A DNA stretch of 22,613 nucleotides from an uncultured Eubacteriales bacterium (GTDB lineage: Bacteria; Bacillota; Clostridia; Christensenellales; UBA1242): NCBI GenBank assembly GCA_905203455.1, contig CAJKVX010000009.1, positions 1 to 22,613 of the forward strand. Direction: 5' to 3'. The notes beneath the pieces were generated by a model. The model worked only from the letters and a program-made list of their open reading frames with translations. It was not told the DNA's origin and did not search any database. Below, piece after piece: positions 7,901-15,319 of this stretch. The position numbers and the translations under genes are program-made. Positions within the stretch are counted from its first letter, which is position 1, and every line of letters begins with the position of its first letter.

Positions 7901-9812
7901 CGGTTGTTTGAACTGGTTCTTCAACTTTGCTGATTGCAGTTGTTTGAGTTGTTTGCACTGGCTCTTCAACTTTGCTAATTGCAGTTGTTTGCACTGGCTC
8001 TTGAACTTTTCCAGTTTTCTTGTTGCGCCCGCCAAAAATGTTATCAACCAAATCAAGTTGATTTTGGGTTGGCTCAGTTTTTGCATTTTGTTCTTCTTTT
8101 TGCTCTTTGCTAGATTTTGAAGCGGCAGTTAAAAGCGCAACTGGCTCTTGCCAATTTTCAACACCCTTGCTTGCACTTTCACTCTTTCGTGAACTAGTGT
8201 CATCAAGGTTTTTACCCTCATTAGCCTTATTGTCTTGTTGCAAAGAATTTTTAGTTTTTGTTTTAAACAGGCTATCAACCTTGCTAAGGTCGCTTTTTGT
8301 TGCTTGTTTTGGCTTCTCGCCTTCATCTTCTTCAAGTTCTTTTAAAGCATTTGCCTTTTGTTCTTTAAGGTAATCTTCATAAGTGTAATCATCTTCTAAC
8401 TTTCCGCTACTTATGAAGTCATTGATAATTTCTAAAACATCGTCATTTGAAACATTTGCACGCGTTTGGTAACCCTGATTTGGGTTGTTTTCATCAACAC
8501 TAAAATCGGTTTTTTCTTTTTGGCGCTCAGGTTCAATTTCATTGCTTGGGTTAGGCTCTTTTGGTTGTGGCAAAGTTTGTGCCCCTAACCCTAATGAATC
8601 TTGCTGTTCACCTTTTGCTGAATTTTCTTGTGCAGGCAGTTGTTGCTCTTCACTTCTGTTTCTACCAACAATTTCAACCATGTCTGGCTCAACAGATTGC
8701 CCATCTTCCCTTTTTGTCATACTAGGCACATCAATTCTCTGTTGCTCTTCCCCTTGTCTTGAAAGAGGTTTAACCTCAGGTGCTACTTGCCCAGCATTTT
8801 GAGCCCTTTGGGCATCGGCTGGCATTTCTTGTTGCCTTGCATTTGCCTGCGCATTTTGGTTGGCGTTTGCTGGTGCACTTTGCTCTGTCCCTTTTGCTGA
8901 TGCAGACACCCCGTTTGCCCTTTCCATAAGTGCAGTTTGCGCAAGGCTTTCATCAAACCCTGGCTCGTAATTATATCCTTTTAAAATCTTTTTAGCATAT
9001 TTATGCAAGTTTGCATATTCTTGCTCTGCCTTTTTAAATTCTTTTTCGGCTGCCTCTTGGGCTTCTTTTGCTCCTGACACTTCGCCTTTTGCAGTTCCAA
9101 CATTTTCAGCCGCTTTTAAAATAACTTTGTTGAAAAGTTTTTTTGTAACCCACGCTACCAAAACTCCGGGTATAAATGAAATTGGAATTGCAACATATGA
9201 CGCAGTAAGAGTTTGCACTGCAAGCCAACTAATTCCCGCATAAAATCCAAATGCTGTTGCAGCAAATGCCAAAACAACTGGCAAAAATGAAAGCAAAAAC
9301 AAAAACCTTTTTCCGCCAAGTTTTCTTCTTGCTTTGCCTGTTTGCTTTTTGGCAGCCTTCAATGCTTCCCTTTTGCTTACAACCTCTTTTTGGGCTTTTT
9401 CAAGCAAATCAATGTTAAAAGTTTCAGGATTTTTTAATTTTTTGCCGCCACTTGCGTCTTCCCTTTCAACAACATCTCCAAGTTCTTTTGAAAAACAATA
9501 AAAACTAACATCACAATCATTAACAGTTGCAAGGTCCCCCGCGTTATCACTATTGTTGCCTGTTATTGCATTGCTGAAATTGACCATTGTTGCCAAATTT
9601 TCATATTCACTTTGCGGAGATTTTTTGTTATGCCTTCTTGCAAGAATGGTGTTAATGTGTGAAATTGAGTCAGGGTTAGGAGTGGTTCCGTTTGAAAAAT
9701 AAGAAGCATAAACCTGCGGGTTAGCCCTAACCTGCTCTTGAACTTGCCTAAATTCTTTAAGATATTTCTTTAACTCAGTGTAACTTTGAGCCGAATTGAG
9801 TGTTCCAATCAT
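4989..9812 (-). CDS. Giant membrane-anchored, repeat- and coiled-coil-rich protein of unknown function
   Basis: I do not recognise this 1607-residue protein. The N-terminal part (about 1-130) is polar with no signal peptide. A helix (about 133-165) rich in Lys/Ala precedes two hydrophobic spans (about 169-192 and 199-222), flanked on both sides by Lys/Arg, so both ends should be cytoplasmic. A second charged helix follows (230-280). Residues about 300-1080 are a low-complexity, Gln/Glu/Asn/Ser-rich and probably disordered region. It contains a tandem 12-residue repeat (EEPVQTTAISKV type, about 602-645), two SPDLRKPQ modules (about 899 and 966) and repeated T(A/S)VEVY motifs (about 754 and 1020). 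From about 1080 to 1540 the sequence is charged and strongly helical, then a Gln/Asn/Ser tail. AAAGGAG lies 9 nt before the ATG. It has its own promoter and terminator and lies between secA and prfB. A cytoplasmic scaffold tethered to the membrane is a guess. Confidence 0.9.
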   Translation of the reverse strand: MIGTLNSAQSYTELKKYLKEFRQVQEQVRANPQVYASYFSNGTTPNPDSISHINTILARRHNKKSPQSEYENLATMVNFSNAITGNNSDNAGDLATVNDCDVSFYCFSKELGDVVEREDASGGKKLKNPETFNIDLLEKAQKEVVSKREALKAAKKQTGKARRKLGGKRFLFLLSFLPVVLAFAATAFGFYAGISWLAVQTLTASYVAIPISFIPGVLVAWVTKKLFNKVILKAAENVGTAKGEVSGAKEAQEAAEKEFKKAEQEYANLHKYAKKILKGYNYEPGFDESLAQTALMERANGVSASAKGTEQSAPANANQNAQANARQQEMPADAQRAQNAGQVAPEVKPLSRQGEEQQRIDVPSMTKREDGQSVEPDMVEIVGRNRSEEQQLPAQENSAKGEQQDSLGLGAQTLPQPKEPNPSNEIEPERQKEKTDFSVDENNPNQGYQTRANVSNDDVLEIINDFISSGKLEDDYTYEDYLKEQKANALKELEEDEGEKPKQATKSDLSKVDSLFKTKTKNSLQQDNKANEGKNLDDTSSRKSESASKGVENWQEPVALLTAASKSSKEQKEEQNAKTEPTQNQLDLVDNIFGGRNKKTGKVQEPVQTTAISKVEEPVQTTQTTAISKVEEPVQTTAVSKVEEPVQGVATENAFEPEQGVEPLRDNAPEQNAERVQGSSSENSLARENVENVNEQSSRNTYSLNATEQANSVSETETQSQNEEAIVRQAEQQRGQAETEVNNRTTAVTVYSQPQTSVEVYNPENNAVLNSVRERKLASEQAQRGASVQTNNAEPEQTYFSQVDDQVNPDVTEQRNENISLVERAQGVGQFEGADERQNAEQFEETESEQETVHGEQTNYSNQVEATEQSDMVEAKQTNEKPKNEFAGKRKISIKDLLSSPDLRKPQKDSIAQNLEQNEEANVVEQEEPENEDAQNENVQNAKSQPLSVEPARNDMGGKINYEDIMRSPDLRKPQEDVVTERLRQQFNASQSLQADELEDAGQEIDEESYIANVVPVAQKQTAVEVYRPRNATKLKKQEEENARRKAEAGLSRKEVGQTREEMFEIMNHALEDGYTGNFSEIVPAEFMQLESEVDENFERSKQIKREGTITPQDQEFVARANYEKAVCDYYGRFVPRTYTDGRVIKPVDYTIAYTPNENLGYEDLKKKRSILTYRQKAYKALCDLGEVSLKNQGADSEVINEGLSEFLNQIDLAKERTRQVEEEINVRNNAILAGVANSITVAMGTKSKTVRFSAKEKKIAQETAQENLREALKEYGKKKYLQKSNSAKREELESQIEYLRDSIAKIDAYGLYKQLNYKTAQELEYELVLTESNSRTLENLETLFKSRGSGNTVKAKVVHAQLDRTASLEEYVEEQANQTARDNSISTLGRLYEDAVGEEKQAIKQQIEKTQSQFVGKNNEFLSLQEKVFSDCQDQMNIVLKFQTQKLAGESAEIRRSDLTTQEVEARKEKLEQARKLYASLKQSVSFSDDDYISSGLNKMDALENVKDKAQSIDELIKTANSKKELTKLAHHDQTEEYKQQLLARFSNMTRKQKSATIEASNTGGGQGLAQSAMQSKTNAQVAPSQNNNLHGKGNSEIESEEEMER
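6888..6913 (-). repeat. SPDLRKPQ-encoding repeat, copy 2 (partner at 7092-7117)
   Basis: These 26 bp match 7092-7117 with one difference and encode SPDLRKPQ within the large protein. The flanking residues are also related: basic residues and an acidic-hydrophobic heptad before it, and an acidic residue after it. The two copies are about 67 residues apart. Confidence 0.85.
7092..7117 (-). repeat. SPDLRKPQ-encoding repeat, copy 1 (partner at 6888-6913)
   Basis: This is the first copy in translation order. The surrounding peptide KISIKDLLSSPDLRKPQ parallels KINYEDIMRSPDLRKPQ of the other copy, so the module is about 17-20 residues and is conserved at both DNA and protein level. Confidence 0.85.
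7876..8016 (-). repeat. Tandem 36-bp (12-residue) repeat in the giant gene
   Basis: Units start at 7876, 7912, 7957 and 7993 in plus-strand coordinates, each beginning ACTGG. The period is 36 bp, except one unit with a 9-bp (3-residue) insertion; the last unit is partial and diverged. All lengths are multiples of three, so the frame is kept. The encoded unit is close to SKVEEPVQTTAI. Near identity at DNA level suggests recent expansion. Confidence 0.85.
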
Positions 9813-9870
9813 TTCCCTTTACTCCTTTGTTTTAGCCACCAACACTTTGCATTTAACTTTATTTTTACCA

Positions 9871-9899
9871 ATTATAACAAAAAACATTTAACAATTCAA
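9871..9899 (-). promoter_or_regulatory. Promoter of the 1607-residue protein gene
   Basis: The minus strand has TTGAAT (9899-9894), a 17-bp spacer, and TATAAT (9876-9871) with TG one base before the -10. The -10 ends 58 nt before the ATG at 9812, leaving a leader of about 50 nt that contains AAAGGAG. Confidence 0.75.
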
Positions 9900-10079
9900 T
9901 AGTTTTAAGCAATTTTTAGCCAAAAACATTGTTTTTTGCCAAAATTGAACCCAATTTGCCCCATTTAAACAATTAAAATTTTACCCAAGGTCAACATTTG
10001 CAACAACAAACACACCTTAATTTTTAAAGGTTTTTATCTAATTTTCTGCATTCTTAAATGGTTTTTTGCATTAAATTAA
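9900..10079. other. Non-coding spacer between secA terminator and the giant gene's promoter
   Basis: I find no gene here. Just upstream of the giant gene's -35 is an imperfect inverted repeat (9910-9947): arms CAATTTT/AAAATTG and AAAAACA/TGTTTTT separated by a symmetric 4-nt interruption (AGCC, TGCC). On the minus strand the same bases read as two direct copies of TTTTGGC followed by an A-run. The rest is AT-rich without clear structure. Confidence 0.4.
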
Positions 10080-10104
10080 TAAAAAATGCAGGATTTAATC
10101 TGCA
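10080..10104 (-). terminator. Probable intrinsic terminator of secA
   Basis: On the minus strand TGCAG (10104-10100) and CTGCA (10091-10087) form a 5-bp stem with an 8-nt loop, followed by a run of six Ts. A further TGCAGG about 20 nt upstream could pair with CCTGCA instead, giving an alternative longer hairpin. It lies about 75 nt after the secA stop. Confidence 0.65.
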
Positions 10105-10177
10105 ATTTTTGCAAAACCCTGCAATTTTATTCTATTTAACTATATTTTTAATTAAAATGTTAAGTATCTAAATTCTT

Positions 10178-12856
10178 TTATGCATTTTTACCACAGCAGT
10201 TTTTATATTTTTTGCCACTTCCACATGGGCAAGGCGAATTTCTGCCAATAACTTCACCCTGATTAATTTTTGTTCCCTTTGGCAAAGAAATTGGAATTTT
10301 CTTCCTTTCAGGGGTTTTAGGGGTGTTGCCAACAACCTGAATTTTAACCCCCATCAATGCTTCAACAATTTCTTTTCGCATGACAATTCCCATTTGCTCA
10401 AACATGTCAAACCCTTCTTGTTGGTAAGTTATAATTGGGTTTTGGTTTCCATAACCCCTAAGCCCAATGCCAATTCTAAGGTTGTCCATGTCATCAATAT
10501 GGTCAATCCACTTTCTGTCAATAACTCTAAGCATTATTGTGCGTTCAACATCATCAAACTTAACGCCAAGTTTTTCATCTTCAATAATTTTCGCTTCATA
10601 CCTTTCACGCACTTTGTTGCTAATTAGTTTTATAAGTTCATGCTTTGAATATTTTTCAACCATTTCTTGCGTAACAAAATTGCTTTCAGGTTCAAGTAGC
10701 CTTCTTTCAAGTTCTCTGTTTAACCCTTCAATGTCGCTGTTTTCAGGGTTTTTGTTGTCATAATATTCATCAAGTGTAAGTTCAACAACCTCATCAATCA
10801 TTTCAAGAATTCGGCTGTGCATATTTTCGCCATCTAAAATTCGGTTTCTAAGGGTGTAAACTTCTTCCCTTTGCTTGTTTAAAACATTGTCAAACTCAAC
10901 AACATTTTTTCTTGTTGTAAAATTATATCCCTCAACTTTCTTTTGCGCCGTTTCAACCCCTCGTGAAAAGAACTTCCAATCAATGCTTGCGTCACTGTCA
11001 AGTTTAAACATTTGTGCCATGCTTTTAAGTCTGTCACTTCCAAAAACTCTTGAAAGGTCATCATCTGCACTGATGTAAAAAATTGAATACCCTGGTTCGC
11101 CTTGCCTTCCAGCACGCCCCCTTAACTGGTTATCTATTCTTCGGCTTTCATGCCTTTCGGTGCCAACAATTTTAAGCCCGCCAAGTTCAATAACCTTTTT
11201 TCTGTTTTCGGCTATCTCTGGGGCAAGTTTTTCAAGAGTTGAAACATAAAGTGCGTGAGCATTCTGCACTTCTTCTTCATCTGGCACACTGTAACTTGTT
11301 GCCTTTGCAATAACTTCGTCACTATATCCCGCTTTTTTAAGTTCATTTTTTGCCATGAACTCTGCATTGCCACCAAGCAAAATGTCCGTTCCACGCCCCG
11401 CCATGTTAGTTGCAATGGTAACCGAACCAAGCCTTCCCGCCTGGGCAATAATTTCAGCCTCTTTTGCGTGGTTTTTAGCGTTAAGCACATTGTGCGGAAT
11501 TTTTTCTTTTCTTAATGCCTTGCTAAGTTCTTCACTTTTTTCAACCGTAGTTGTTCCCACAAGCACAGGTTGCCCCTTTTGGTAAGACTCTTTAATTTCT
11601 TCAATAACAGCCTTAATTTTTGCTTCGTGAGAGAAGAAAAACCTGTCATTCTTATCAATTCTTATAACTGGCTTATTGGTTGGAATAACCACAACATCAA
11701 GCCCATAAATGCTTTTAAATTCGCTTTCTTCGGTTTTTGCAGTTCCCGTCATTCCGCTAAGTTTTTTATACATTTTAAAATAGTTCTGCAATGTTATTGT
11801 TGCAATGGTTTTGTTTTCAGCCTTAACTTTAACACCCTCTTTTGCTTCAATTGCTTGGTGCAAGCCATCGCTATACCTTCTTCCAACCATAACACGCCCA
11901 GTAAACTCGTCAACAATTAAAACTTCACCATCACGAACAATATAGTCATTATCTCTTTTCATCATAAATCTAGCACGAATGGCGTTATTAATGTTGTGGT
12001 TAATTTGCGTGTTATCAATATCACTTAAACTGTCAATGCGGTAAAACCTTTCGGCTTTTTCAATTCCTGATTCAGTTAAGTGAATTGTCTTTTTCTTTTC
12101 ATCAATGCTAACATCTTCTGGCTTTAATGTTTTTGCAAACCTGCAAGCGGTTAAATAAACCTCGCTGTTATCCCCGCTTGGGCCACTGATAATAAGCGGA
12201 GTTCTGGCTTCATCAATCAAAATGCTGTCAACCTCGTCCACTATTGCAAAATAAAGCCCGCGTGAAAGCCTGTCAGTTTTTCTTACAACCATGTTATCTC
12301 GCAAATAGTCAAAGCCAAACTCACTGTTTGTGCCATAAATAATGTCACACTGGTAAGCCTTTCTTTTGCTTTCAATGTCTTGGTTTGCGTAAATAAACCC
12401 AACGCTAAGCCCCAAAAATTCATGAATTTTGCCCATCCACTCACTGTGATATTTAGCAAGATATTCATTAACTGTTACAACATGCACAGGGTTGCCACTA
12501 AGTGCATTTAAAAATGATGGCAAGGTTGCAACCAAGGTTTTACCTTCACCCGTTTTCATTTCAGCAATACGCCCCTGATGCAAAACAATGCCACCCAAAA
12601 GTTGAGTGTAATAAGGCCTTTGTTTTAAAACCCTGAAACTTGCCTCGCTTACAAGTGCATATGCATCAGGCAAAATATCATCAAGAGTTTTGCCTTCACT
12701 AAGTTCTTTTTTAAGTTCACCAGTTTTTGCTTTAAGTTCATCATCACTAAGCCCTGCGTAATAATCTTTTTTTGCAACAATCTGGTCAGCAATTTTGTTT
12801 AATTTTTTAATGTTTTTATTGTTATCATAATTCTGTAAAAATTTAATTAGTCCCAT
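10178..12856 (-). CDS. secA: Protein translocase ATPase SecA
   Basis: SecA is the cytoplasmic ATPase that pushes unfolded preproteins through SecYEG; SecE is also encoded in this window. The 892-residue length is typical. The Walker A motif KTGEGKT is at about 101-107 and the DEAD-type Walker B DEVD at about 207-210, followed by SILIDEARTPLIISG. Later motifs include MAGRGTDILLGG and RQGEPGYS. The extreme C-terminus has the SecB/lipid-interacting zinc-binding tail CPCGSGKKYKNCC (about 876-888). It is preceded by AGGTG and its own promoter. Downstream of secA one expects prfB in many Bacillota; here the giant gene intervenes. Confidence 0.98.
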   Translation of the reverse strand: MGLIKFLQNYDNNKNIKKLNKIADQIVAKKDYYAGLSDDELKAKTGELKKELSEGKTLDDILPDAYALVSEASFRVLKQRPYYTQLLGGIVLHQGRIAEMKTGEGKTLVATLPSFLNALSGNPVHVVTVNEYLAKYHSEWMGKIHEFLGLSVGFIYANQDIESKRKAYQCDIIYGTNSEFGFDYLRDNMVVRKTDRLSRGLYFAIVDEVDSILIDEARTPLIISGPSGDNSEVYLTACRFAKTLKPEDVSIDEKKKTIHLTESGIEKAERFYRIDSLSDIDNTQINHNINNAIRARFMMKRDNDYIVRDGEVLIVDEFTGRVMVGRRYSDGLHQAIEAKEGVKVKAENKTIATITLQNYFKMYKKLSGMTGTAKTEESEFKSIYGLDVVVIPTNKPVIRIDKNDRFFFSHEAKIKAVIEEIKESYQKGQPVLVGTTTVEKSEELSKALRKEKIPHNVLNAKNHAKEAEIIAQAGRLGSVTIATNMAGRGTDILLGGNAEFMAKNELKKAGYSDEVIAKATSYSVPDEEEVQNAHALYVSTLEKLAPEIAENRKKVIELGGLKIVGTERHESRRIDNQLRGRAGRQGEPGYSIFYISADDDLSRVFGSDRLKSMAQMFKLDSDASIDWKFFSRGVETAQKKVEGYNFTTRKNVVEFDNVLNKQREEVYTLRNRILDGENMHSRILEMIDEVVELTLDEYYDNKNPENSDIEGLNRELERRLLEPESNFVTQEMVEKYSKHELIKLISNKVRERYEAKIIEDEKLGVKFDDVERTIMLRVIDRKWIDHIDDMDNLRIGIGLRGYGNQNPIITYQQEGFDMFEQMGIVMRKEIVEALMGVKIQVVGNTPKTPERKKIPISLPKGTKINQGEVIGRNSPCPCGSGKKYKNCCGKNA

Positions 12857-12873
12857 TTTGCACCTACTTTTTT

Positions 12874-12902
12874 ATTTTAATTGAATTTTACTGGTTTGTC
12901 TA
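12874..12902 (-). promoter_or_regulatory. Promoter of secA
   Basis: The minus strand has TAGACA (12902-12897), a 17-bp spacer, and TAAAAT (12879-12874). The -10 lies 17 nt before the ATG, so the leader would be only about 10-13 nt but includes AGGTG. Unlike the other promoters here, it has no TG before the -10. Confidence 0.65.
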
Positions 12903-13062
12903 ACAAAATATATTGCTTTTATTCAATTTCTAAAAAGCAGACAATTTTTGCAACAAACATTTGCAAAATAATTTTTATTTAAAAATGTTTAAAACCCCAT
13001 TTTTCAGTTTGCCCTAAACTTTTTCATTTCAAAACCTTGCCTAAACTTACAGTTTTTATTTG

Positions 13063-13815
13063 TTATGCCCCAAGCAAATTAGGGTCAGTTGTTTTTGTGA
13101 ACGCCAAAACATAAATTTTTTTAGGTTTAAGTTTTCTTAAAACCAAACTGCACTCATTTGCGGTTGACCCCGTTGTGAAAACATCATCAATAATAAGCAC
13201 CGTTTTGCCAGATAAATCAATTTTAGAACTAACATCAATGGCACCTTTAAGGTTGGTTTCTCGCATTGACCTTGGAAGAGACGCTTGGTTAGGTGTTTCT
13301 TTCACTCGTTTCAGGGTTGCAACAAGGGGAAGTCTCACAATTTTCGCAAATTCTTTTGCAATAAGTTCGGCGTGGTTAAAGCCTTTAAGTTTAAACCCTT
13401 TTGTGCTTTGCGGAACAAAAGTAACAACATCAGCCTTAATGTTTCTTGAAAAATAATAATCAGCCATAAACTCTGCCAAGTGCCTTGCAACATATTTATT
13501 GCCATTATATTTCAAACTTTTAACAAGTCTTCCGCTAATTTCACCATATTCACAAACTGAAAATGCCCTGTCAAACGAATACTCTTTATTTTCACAACTT
13601 TCACACACCGTTTGACCCTTTTCAGTTTCCGCCCCACATTTTGTGCAAATGTTTCCATCATGAAAGTCAATTAAAGACAAACAATCAGGGCAAACATTAT
13701 GGGTTGAATTTTGAAGTTCTTCCCCGCAACCAATGCACCTAAATTCAGGAAACAAACTCTCTTCAAACACCCTTAACCCTTTTAATAAAACTTCTTTAAA
13801 TTTACTTTTAGGCAT
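13063..13815 (-). CDS. comFC: ComF-family phosphoribosyltransferase-like protein
   Basis: The 250-residue protein has the ComFC/GntX layout. Two zinc-ribbon-like cysteine sets come first (CIGCG...CPDC near residues 26-45, then CTKCG...CESC near 57-75). A type I phosphoribosyltransferase domain follows, with the PRPP-binding motif VLIIDDVFTTGST at about 206-218. ComFC is needed for DNA uptake and transformation in several bacteria, though its exact reaction is not settled. Other competence genes are not visible here, so a role in natural transformation cannot be inferred from this window. The gene starts 9 bp after the polymerase-like gene and is probably co-transcribed with it. No clear terminator separates it from secA. 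Confidence 0.88.
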   Translation of the reverse strand: MPKSKFKEVLLKGLRVFEESLFPEFRCIGCGEELQNSTHNVCPDCLSLIDFHDGNICTKCGAETEKGQTVCESCENKEYSFDRAFSVCEYGEISGRLVKSLKYNGNKYVARHLAEFMADYYFSRNIKADVVTFVPQSTKGFKLKGFNHAELIAKEFAKIVRLPLVATLKRVKETPNQASLPRSMRETNLKGAIDVSSKIDLSGKTVLIIDDVFTTGSTANECSLVLRKLKPKKIYVLAFTKTTDPNLLGA

Positions 13816-13824
13816 AATTTAAAA

Positions 13825-15168
13825 CTACTCTTTTGTTAGATTTTGTTGAACAATTTTTTGCTCTTCTTGTGCAAAAACATTATCACTTAGTAGCAACAAT
13901 GAAATTGAAATTAACAAAATTGCATAAATTGATATAGTTGTTTCAAAACAACTATATAACAAAATAATCAAAAGCGGGTAAACACTAATAAACTTTAATT
14001 TGCGTTTTTTGGTTTTAAGCATGTAAACAACTGCAATAACAAGAATAGAAAGAATTATAAGCCCGCCAACAATCCCAAGTTTATAAATAATTTCAATAAA
14101 ACTTGAATGGGCACCATACAAAATATCTCCCCATTCAATTCTTGATGCTAACCCAAGCCCAAACAAAAGGGTAATTGGTGAAGAAACAACCTCTTTTAAC
14201 GCGTTCATCCAAATTTCAGTTCTTCCCGTTGTAAGAATTGACAAATCAAAAATCTCACTAAAATCTATTCTTGTGCTAAACAGGGCAACACACAATGCAA
14301 GCGCCGCAACACAGCAAACCACATAAAGAAATAAATAACCCTTTTTCACTTTTAAATTTAACAAATATCTAAAAATTAAAACGCCCATAACAAGAATGTT
14401 TAAAAATGTTAAAAGATAAAAACTTTTGCTTCGAGTGTATAACCCAATAAAGGTAATAACCACCAAACAAAATGCAGGCAATGGCTTTTTTTGAGCATAT
14501 GTTAAATAGCACATAAACAAAGTTGTTAAAAATACGCAAAATTGAGAAAGAATATTAGGGTTGCTAAATAATGCTGAAAACCTTACTCCGCCTTCTGCAT
14601 AAAAAATAGGAATAAATTGATTTGCATTAGGAATAAACTTCACAAAAAATGCTAAAACAACACTATAAATAAACGAAATGAATGAAACATATAAAAACTT
14701 TTTTAAGTTTATTTTGTCTCGCTTTTGCCAAATAACAGCAGGCAACAAAAAACTAAGCAAAATTATTCCAATAAATTCAAACTTCAAGCCGTCATACGCC
14801 CCTATTGGCAAAAGCATTTCAATAATTAGCAGCAAAATTAAAATAATTATTGGAATTTTTATTTTAAATTCTTTTTTTACAAGCATTTTAATTGTCAAAA
14901 ACAATGTGTAAAGTGCAAGCAATGAAATATAAATCCATTCAACATCAAAGGCTCTTATAACATTACAAAAAGGCATTAAAAACGCCAAATAACAAAACCC
15001 CTCTTCCTCTGTTGAAAACCCTAAAATTACTAAACAAAAGGCACACAAAACAAAACTCATGTATTGCGTTATCATTGAGCACAAGCACAAAACTGCAAGA
15101 ACAATTAAATTGTAAATTAATCGTCTTTGCAAGTATTCATCTTTCATAAATACATAAATTTCTTTCAT
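13825..15168 (-). CDS. O-antigen ligase/polymerase-like polytopic membrane protein
   Basis: From the chosen start the 447-residue protein is almost entirely hydrophobic, with roughly 11-12 membrane spans. A larger loop near the middle to C-terminal third carries GAHSSFIEIIYKLGIVG (about 350-367), the typical signature of the Wzy/WaaL O-antigen ligase family, with the conserved His. Members polymerise or transfer lipid-linked glycans on the outer face of the membrane; in Gram-positives they serve capsule or secondary wall polymers. The frame stays open 13 codons further upstream, but AAGGAAG sits 5 nt before the ATG at 15168 and a promoter -10 lies inside the extension, so I start here. A GT4 gene upstream supports a glycan role; the exact substrate is unknown. 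Confidence 0.82.
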   Translation of the reverse strand: MKEIYVFMKDEYLQRRLIYNLIVLAVLCLCSMITQYMSFVLCAFCLVILGFSTEEEGFCYLAFLMPFCNVIRAFDVEWIYISLLALYTLFLTIKMLVKKEFKIKIPIIILILLLIIEMLLPIGAYDGLKFEFIGIILLSFLLPAVIWQKRDKINLKKFLYVSFISFIYSVVLAFFVKFIPNANQFIPIFYAEGGVRFSALFSNPNILSQFCVFLTTLFMCYLTYAQKKPLPAFCLVVITFIGLYTRSKSFYLLTFLNILVMGVLIFRYLLNLKVKKGYLFLYVVCCVAALALCVALFSTRIDFSEIFDLSILTTGRTEIWMNALKEVVSSPITLLFGLGLASRIEWGDILYGAHSSFIEIIYKLGIVGGLIILSILVIAVVYMLKTKKRKLKFISVYPLLIILLYSCFETTISIYAILLISISLLLLSDNVFAQEEQKIVQQNLTKE

Positions 15169-15188
15169 TATTCTTCCTTGGTAAATAA

Positions 15189-15217
15189 AGTTTAGCACAC
15201 TAACCACTAATCGTCAA
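15189..15217 (-). promoter_or_regulatory. Promoter of the polymerase-like gene and comFC
   Basis: The minus strand has TTGACG (15217-15212), a 17-bp spacer, and TAAACT (15194-15189) with TG one base before the -10. It leaves a leader of about 13 nt that includes AAGGAAG. Confidence 0.7.
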
Positions 15218-15319
15218 TGCCAAACTTAAAATCTTTTTCTTAGTTAGCATCTGCAAAAACAATAAAAATTTTCACTAATTTTGTAACTTTTTGCAATATT
15301 TTGAAAATTTTATAGTCTT

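Noticed and set aside
7876..8016. Possible CRISPR array (36-bp periodic repeat)
   Set aside because: Units are contiguous with no unique spacers, lie within a coding frame and diverge at the end; there are no cas genes nearby.
7872..8120. Plus-strand Cys/Trp-rich repetitive open frame opposite the giant gene
   Set aside because: It is the antisense reading of the in-frame 36-bp repeat; there is no ribosome binding site or promoter, and the minus-strand gene explains the sequence.
15169..15207. Upstream in-frame ATG for the polymerase-like gene
   Set aside because: The promoter -10 and the AAGGAAG site fall inside the extension, so the downstream ATG is favoured.
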